From: Lachnospiraceae bacterium MD308
Lineage (GTDB): Bacteria > Bacillota > Clostridia > Lachnospirales > Lachnospiraceae
Assembly: GCA_000403475.2 (NCBI GenBank)
Contig: KE159798.1
Location: 196,960-260,959, forward strand
Reading direction: 5' to 3'
Length of the DNA stretch: 64,000 nucleotides
Shown piece after piece: positions 60,509 through 64,000 of the stretch. The first letter of the stretch is position 1. Every line of letters begins with the position of its first letter. A model generated the notes under the pieces. That model was not told the DNA's origin. It did no database searches and saw only the letters and a list, made by a program, of their open reading frames with translations. Position numbers and translations under genes: made by a program.

Positions 60509-61849
60509 ATGATGAAAGAAAAATATGAATCTCTCCCCCTTGCCACCTTAAAAGAACTGGCAAAGGCAAGAGGGCTAAAAGGGGTTTCCGTGATTAAAAA
60601 AGCAGAGCTTATTGAGCTTATGCTTAAGGAAGATGAAAAAGACAAAAAAGAAAAGCAGGAGGCCGTAAAGGAGATGTCTGCCAATACCGGGGATAAAGAA
60701 ATTCACGATATTGACAGACTGGACAGCGGGGTAAAAGCACAGGGGATTCTGGAGGTTATGCCGGATGGATATGGTTTTATCAGGAGTGCCAATTATCTTC
60801 CCGGGGAGAACGACGTCTATGTATCTCCCTCTCAGATTCGTAAGTTTAATCTGAAGACAGGAGATATTCTGGAAGGAAATACCAGAATTAAGACCCAGCA
60901 GGAAAAGTTCAGCGCACTTTTATATCTGACAAAGATTAACGAGCTGGACCCGTTAAAGGCAATGCGGAGAACGAATTTTGAAGATATGACACCGATTTTC
61001 CCCGATGAGAGATTGAAGCTGGAGTGTGGGAAGACAAGCACTGCTATGCGGATTATGGACCTGATGTCGCCGATTGGAAAAGGACAGAGAGGTATGATTG
61101 TATCTCCGCCTAAAGCGGGTAAGACAACCCTTTTAAAGCAAGTGGCTTTATCTGTACGCCAGAACAATCCGGAAGTGCATCTTCTGATTTTGCTGATTGA
61201 TGAGCGCCCGGAGGAAGTGACAGATATAAAGGAGACGATCGAGGGGGAGAATGTAGAAGTTATCTATTCTACATTTGATGAGCTGCCGGAGCATCATAAG
61301 AGAGTTTCTGAGATGGTCATCGAACGCGCGAAGCGTTTAGTAGAGCACAAGAAGGATGTTATGATAATCCTTGACAGTATCACAAGGCTTGCAAGGGCGT
61401 ACAACCTTACTGTCCCGCCGTCAGGACGTACTTTGTCGGGAGGTCTTGACCCGGCGGCGCTGCACATGCCGAAGCGGTTCTTTGGCGCGGCGAGAAATAT
61501 GCGTGGGGGCGGAAGCCTTACCATTCTTGCCAGCGCACTTGTCAATACGGGCAGCAAGATGGATGACGTCATCTATGAGGAGTTTAAAGGGACCGGTAAT
61601 ATGGAACTTGTTTTAGACCGGAAGCTCTCTGAGAAGAGGATGTTCCCGGCGATTGATATCGCACCGTCAGGCACAAGAAGAGAAGACTTGCTGCTTTCTG
61701 CTCAGGAGCAAGAAGCAGTAGATACGATGCGGCGTGCATTGAACGGACTTCGGGCCGAAGAGGCGGTTGATAACATTCTTAACATGTTCAGCCGCACAAA
61801 AAATAACGTGGAATTAATGCAGTTAGTAAAAAAGACAAAATTAATCTAG
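60509..61849 (+). CDS. rho: Transcription termination factor Rho
   Basis: A 446-residue hexameric RNA helicase. N-terminal Rho_N helix bundle (L-A-T-L-K-E-L-A-K-A-R), a short charged linker, RNA-binding cold-shock-like domain (D-G-Y-G-F-I-R-S), Walker A P-P-K-A-G-K-T-T near 205, L-L-I-D-E-R-P-E-E-V-T-D and the R-loop S-G-R-T-L-S-G-G. Compact linker, no large insertion. Confidence 0.97.
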   Translation: MMKEKYESLPLATLKELAKARGLKGVSVIKKAELIELMLKEDEKDKKEKQEAVKEMSANTGDKEIHDIDRLDSGVKAQGILEVMPDGYGFIRSANYLPGENDVYVSPSQIRKFNLKTGDILEGNTRIKTQQEKFSALLYLTKINELDPLKAMRRTNFEDMTPIFPDERLKLECGKTSTAMRIMDLMSPIGKGQRGMIVSPPKAGKTTLLKQVALSVRQNNPEVHLLILLIDERPEEVTDIKETIEGENVEVIYSTFDELPEHHKRVSEMVIERAKRLVEHKKDVMIILDSITRLARAYNLTVPPSGRTLSGGLDPAALHMPKRFFGAARNMRGGGSLTILASALVNTGSKMDDVIYEEFKGTGNMELVLDRKLSEKRMFPAIDIAPSGTRREDLLLSAQEQEAVDTMRRALNGLRAEEAVDNILNMFSRTKNNVELMQLVKKTKLI

Positions 61850-61875
61850 ACAAATACGGGCTTTTGTGATACAAT
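61847..61875 (+). promoter_or_regulatory. rpmE promoter overlapping the rho stop codon
   Basis: TAGACA (61847-61852; its TAG is the rho stop), 17-base spacer, TACAAT (61870-61875). Confidence 0.65.
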
Positions 61876-61945
61876 ATGAAAGCTGTTTAGAAAAAAAGAA
61901 ATATTACCGCATTATGCGTAAAACAAATAAAGAAGAGGTGAAATC

Positions 61946-62149
61946 ATGAAAGAAGGAATACATCCAACATACCATCAGGCAACTGTAACTTGTAACTGTG
62001 GTAACACATTTGTAACTGGCTCTACAAACGAGGATATCCACGTAGAGATCTGTTCTAAGTGTCATCCGTTTTATACGGGACAGCAGAAAGCAGCTCAGGC
62101 CCGCGGCCGTGTTGATAAGTTCAATAAGAAATACGGAATGGGAAAATAA
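61946..62149 (+). CDS. rpmE: Ribosomal protein bL31 (zinc-binding form)
   Basis: 67 residues: K-E-G-I-H-P start, zinc ligands C-N-C and C-S-K-C-H-P-F-Y. The four-cysteine (C+) form, not the zinc-free paralogue. AGAGGTG precedes the ATG. Confidence 0.97.
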   Translation: MKEGIHPTYHQATVTCNCGNTFVTGSTNEDIHVEICSKCHPFYTGQQKAAQARGRVDKFNKKYGMGK

Positions 62150-62162
62150 GCTTACAAGTATC

Positions 62163-62195
62163 GGGTTGAGGTTTTTAAAATCTCAACCCTTTTTG
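62163..62195 (+). terminator. Rho-independent terminator of rpmE
   Basis: GGGTTGAG(GT) pairs with (AT)CTCAACCC around a T/A loop, followed by five T. Confidence 0.9.
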
Positions 62196-62209
62196 TTAAA
62201 GGAGAATTT

Positions 62210-63133
62210 ATGAAGTCATCAAATATCGGCGGCCAGGCAGTTCTTGAGGGAATTATGATGAAGCACGAGGACGAATATTCTGTTGCCGTGAGGAAACCAG
62301 ACGGAGAGATTTTCGTGAAAAAGGATGAGTATCATGGCGTGATCGGATGGAAGCCGCTTAAGAAGGTTCCATTTATCAGGGGAGTGTTTAATTTTATAGA
62401 TTCTATGGTACTTGGTATTCAGGCGTTGACATACTCGGCAGATATTTATGAGGAGGAAGATGAGCACGATACAAAAGACAAGAAAAAAAAGTTTATTACG
62501 ACATGTGTGACTTTCTTTTCCGTGGCGGCGGCAATTGGTATTTTTGTGGTGCTGCCTTACTTCCTCTCTTCTTTATTATTAAAGCCGGTTGTTTCTTCCT
62601 ACACATGGTGTACGGTTTTCGAGGGATTTATGCGAATCGGCATGTTTATTGTCTACGTGCTTTTGATCTCGCGGATGGAAGACATACAGCGTACGTTCAT
62701 GTATCACGGCGCGGAGCACAAATGTATTAATTGTATCGAGCATGGACTTCCGCTGACGGTTGACAATGTGAGAAAAAGTTCGAGGCAGCACAAGCGCTGC
62801 GGAACCAGCTTTTTGTTTTTTGTGTGTGCAATCGGTATTATTCTGCTGCTGCTTATACAGGTAGAGTCACCGCTTCTCAGAGTGGTGGTGCGGATTGCGC
62901 TTCTTCCTGTTATTGCAGGTATTTCGTATGAAATTCTAAAGCTGGCGGGCAGAAGTGAAAATCCGTTGGTGAATTTTTTTAGCAAACCGGGGCTTGCGAT
63001 ACAGAGATTGACAACAAAGGAGCCGGACGACGATATGATTGAGGTGGCAATTCGGGCAGTGGAGGCAGTGTTTGACTGGAAAAAGTATGAGGCAGAAAAC
63101 TTTGGAAATGCAGAAGATTTTTCGGGAAGGTAA
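62210..63133 (+). CDS. DUF1385 membrane protein (YqhQ-like)
   Basis: A 307-residue protein starting with the DUF1385 signature I-G-G-Q-A-V-L-E-G-I-M-M, followed by four membrane segments (about 105-130, 140-160, 205-225, 228-245) and the central H-G-A-E-H-K and H-x-R-C-G-T-S motifs. Possible metal site from these His/Cys residues; function unestablished. AAAGGAG before the ATG. Conserved neighbour of prmC-prfA in Clostridia. Confidence 0.92.
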   Translation: MKSSNIGGQAVLEGIMMKHEDEYSVAVRKPDGEIFVKKDEYHGVIGWKPLKKVPFIRGVFNFIDSMVLGIQALTYSADIYEEEDEHDTKDKKKKFITTCVTFFSVAAAIGIFVVLPYFLSSLLLKPVVSSYTWCTVFEGFMRIGMFIVYVLLISRMEDIQRTFMYHGAEHKCINCIEHGLPLTVDNVRKSSRQHKRCGTSFLFFVCAIGIILLLLIQVESPLLRVVVRIALLPVIAGISYEILKLAGRSENPLVNFFSKPGLAIQRLTTKEPDDDMIEVAIRAVEAVFDWKKYEAENFGNAEDFSGR

Positions 63134-63950
63134 AGCTATTTTGGAAGAGGCGGGAATCGCGGACGCCGAACTGGATGCATGGTATCTGCTTGAGTATGTG
63201 ACGGGAATCAGTCGTGCTTCCTACTATGGGGAGCCGAAAAGAGCGCTGAGCGACGAGGAACAAAAGAAATACTTTACTTATATTGAGGAACGTCGAAAAA
63301 GGATTCCTCTCCAGCATCTTACCGGGGAGCAGATGTTTATGGGGCTGCCATTTTACGTGAATAGACATGTTCTGATCCCCAGGCAGGATACGGAAGTTCT
63401 GGTGGAGTGTGCGATGAAGCGGATGAAGGCAGGTATGAGGATTTTGGATATGTGTACCGGGTCGGGATGTATACTGCTGAGCCTTCTTCGATTGTGCAGG
63501 GAAAAAGGGGTGACAGGAATTGGAGTCGATATTTCCCGGGAAGCACTGAGTGTGGCGGAGGAGAATGCATTGAGACTTGATGTGACGGCAAAGCTTGTGC
63601 AGGGAGATTTGTTCGAGAATCTAAGGCCTGAAAAGAATTTTGATATGATTGTATCGAATCCACCCTATATCCCGACTGCCGTGATTGCTAAGCTTCAGGA
63701 GGAAGTGAAGTTCTATGATCCGTGGATTGCTCTTGACGGCAGGGAGGATGGGCTATTCTTTTACAGAAGGATTATAGAGGAGAGTATTTTGTATCTAAAA
63801 AAAGAAGGCTGGCTGTTATTGGAAATCGGATGTGAACAGAGCCGGGCGGTATGCGGGCTGATGGAAGCAGCCGGTTATGAAGAGATAAAGGTGAAAAAGG
63901 ATTTGGCAGGTCTTGACCGCGTTGTGATGGGCATGTACAATGGAGAATAG
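63108..63950 (+). CDS. prmC: Release factor glutamine methyltransferase
   Basis: About 280 residues. N-terminal helical domain binding the release factor, then a SAM-methyltransferase domain with L-D-M-C-T-G-S-G-C near 120 and the catalytic N-P-P-Y-I-P near 185. Methylates the Gln of the GGQ motif in RF1/RF2. Start uncertain: ATG 63108 fits the family, ATG 63087 also possible; both overlap the DUF1385 gene. Directly before prfA, its substrate's gene. Confidence 0.93.
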   Translation: MQKIFREGKAILEEAGIADAELDAWYLLEYVTGISRASYYGEPKRALSDEEQKKYFTYIEERRKRIPLQHLTGEQMFMGLPFYVNRHVLIPRQDTEVLVECAMKRMKAGMRILDMCTGSGCILLSLLRLCREKGVTGIGVDISREALSVAEENALRLDVTAKLVQGDLFENLRPEKNFDMIVSNPPYIPTAVIAKLQEEVKFYDPWIALDGREDGLFFYRRIIEESILYLKKEGWLLLEIGCEQSRAVCGLMEAAGYEEIKVKKDLAGLDRVVMGMYNGE

Positions 63951-63971
63951 TTGTTATTAGGAGGATATAAG

Positions 63972-64000
63972 ATGTTTGACAAGTTAGAAGATTTACTTAT
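63972..64000 (+). CDS. prfA: Start of peptide chain release factor 1 (partial)
   Basis: Only nine complete codons are in the window (M-F-D-K-L-E-D-L-L), a typical RF1 N-terminus, with AGGAGG upstream and prmC just before. The rest lies beyond the window. Confidence 0.75.

Overview
The window looks like a chromosome segment of a low-to-mid GC, spore-forming Firmicute of the family Lachnospiraceae. This rests on gene content: BspA-type leucine-rich-repeat surface proteins with lysine-rich Ig-like (Big_2) tails, a GerMN lipoprotein, DUF4364 and DUF1385 proteins, a Clostridia-type rpmE-DUF1385-prmC-prfA order, and strong AAGGAGG ribosome binding sites. The species cannot be named from the sequence alone.

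Layout. 1-3.8 kb: the tail of a Big_2 surface protein, an orphan zinc-finger/Panacea (DUF4065) regulator, a 5'-truncated inositol-monophosphatase remnant, and two convergent DeoR regulators. 4.2-15.2 kb: a surface-protein block with two BspA-type proteins (727 and 1738 aa) and a secreted M64 (IgA-protease family) metallopeptidase. 15.2-29.6 kb: an exopolysaccharide/capsule operon (membrane phosphoesterase, two Wzz-like proteins, PssD/PssE transferase pair, Wzy-like polymerase, three glycosyltransferases, Wzx flippase, initiating sugar-phosphate transferase), cut by an IS110 element before its last gene. 29.6-31.1 kb: tRNA-Gly(CCC), tRNA-Ala(CGC) and argG. 31.3-37.1 kb: an ABC transporter with a PadR regulator and two degenerate FtsW/RodA-like proteins carrying N-terminal HAAS-type domains. 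37.1-42.8 kb: the argC-(GNAT)-argJ-argB-argD operon under a large ArgR-like palindrome, then a YdcZ-type permease. 42.8-49.0 kb: comEA, a two-component system, a GerMN lipoprotein and comEC. 49.0-53.5 kb: an accessory insert with a deleted AAA-ATPase/nuclease pseudogene, a small membrane protein, and a BlaR1/BlaI-like operon with no beta-lactamase. 53.5-64 kb: housekeeping genes (holA, lepA, hemW, DUF4364, radical SAM, malic enzyme, rho, rpmE, DUF1385, prmC, start of prfA).

How parts fit together. The most striking pattern is three long G/C homopolymer tracts within 11 kb, all tied to cell-surface genes. G8 lies in the promoter region of a BspA-type protein. G10 lies inside the coding sequence of the M64 protease, where it breaks the frame so that one base fewer gives a continuous 1056-residue protein. 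C9 lies just upstream of a perfect TATAAT before the polysaccharide operon. Together they suggest a slipped-strand phase-variation locus controlling surface protein, protease and capsule. A second candidate system is the PadR-controlled ABC transporter with two SEDS-like proteins whose conserved aspartate appears to be lost. A third is the BlaR1/BlaI pair next to a small secreted protein of unknown role.
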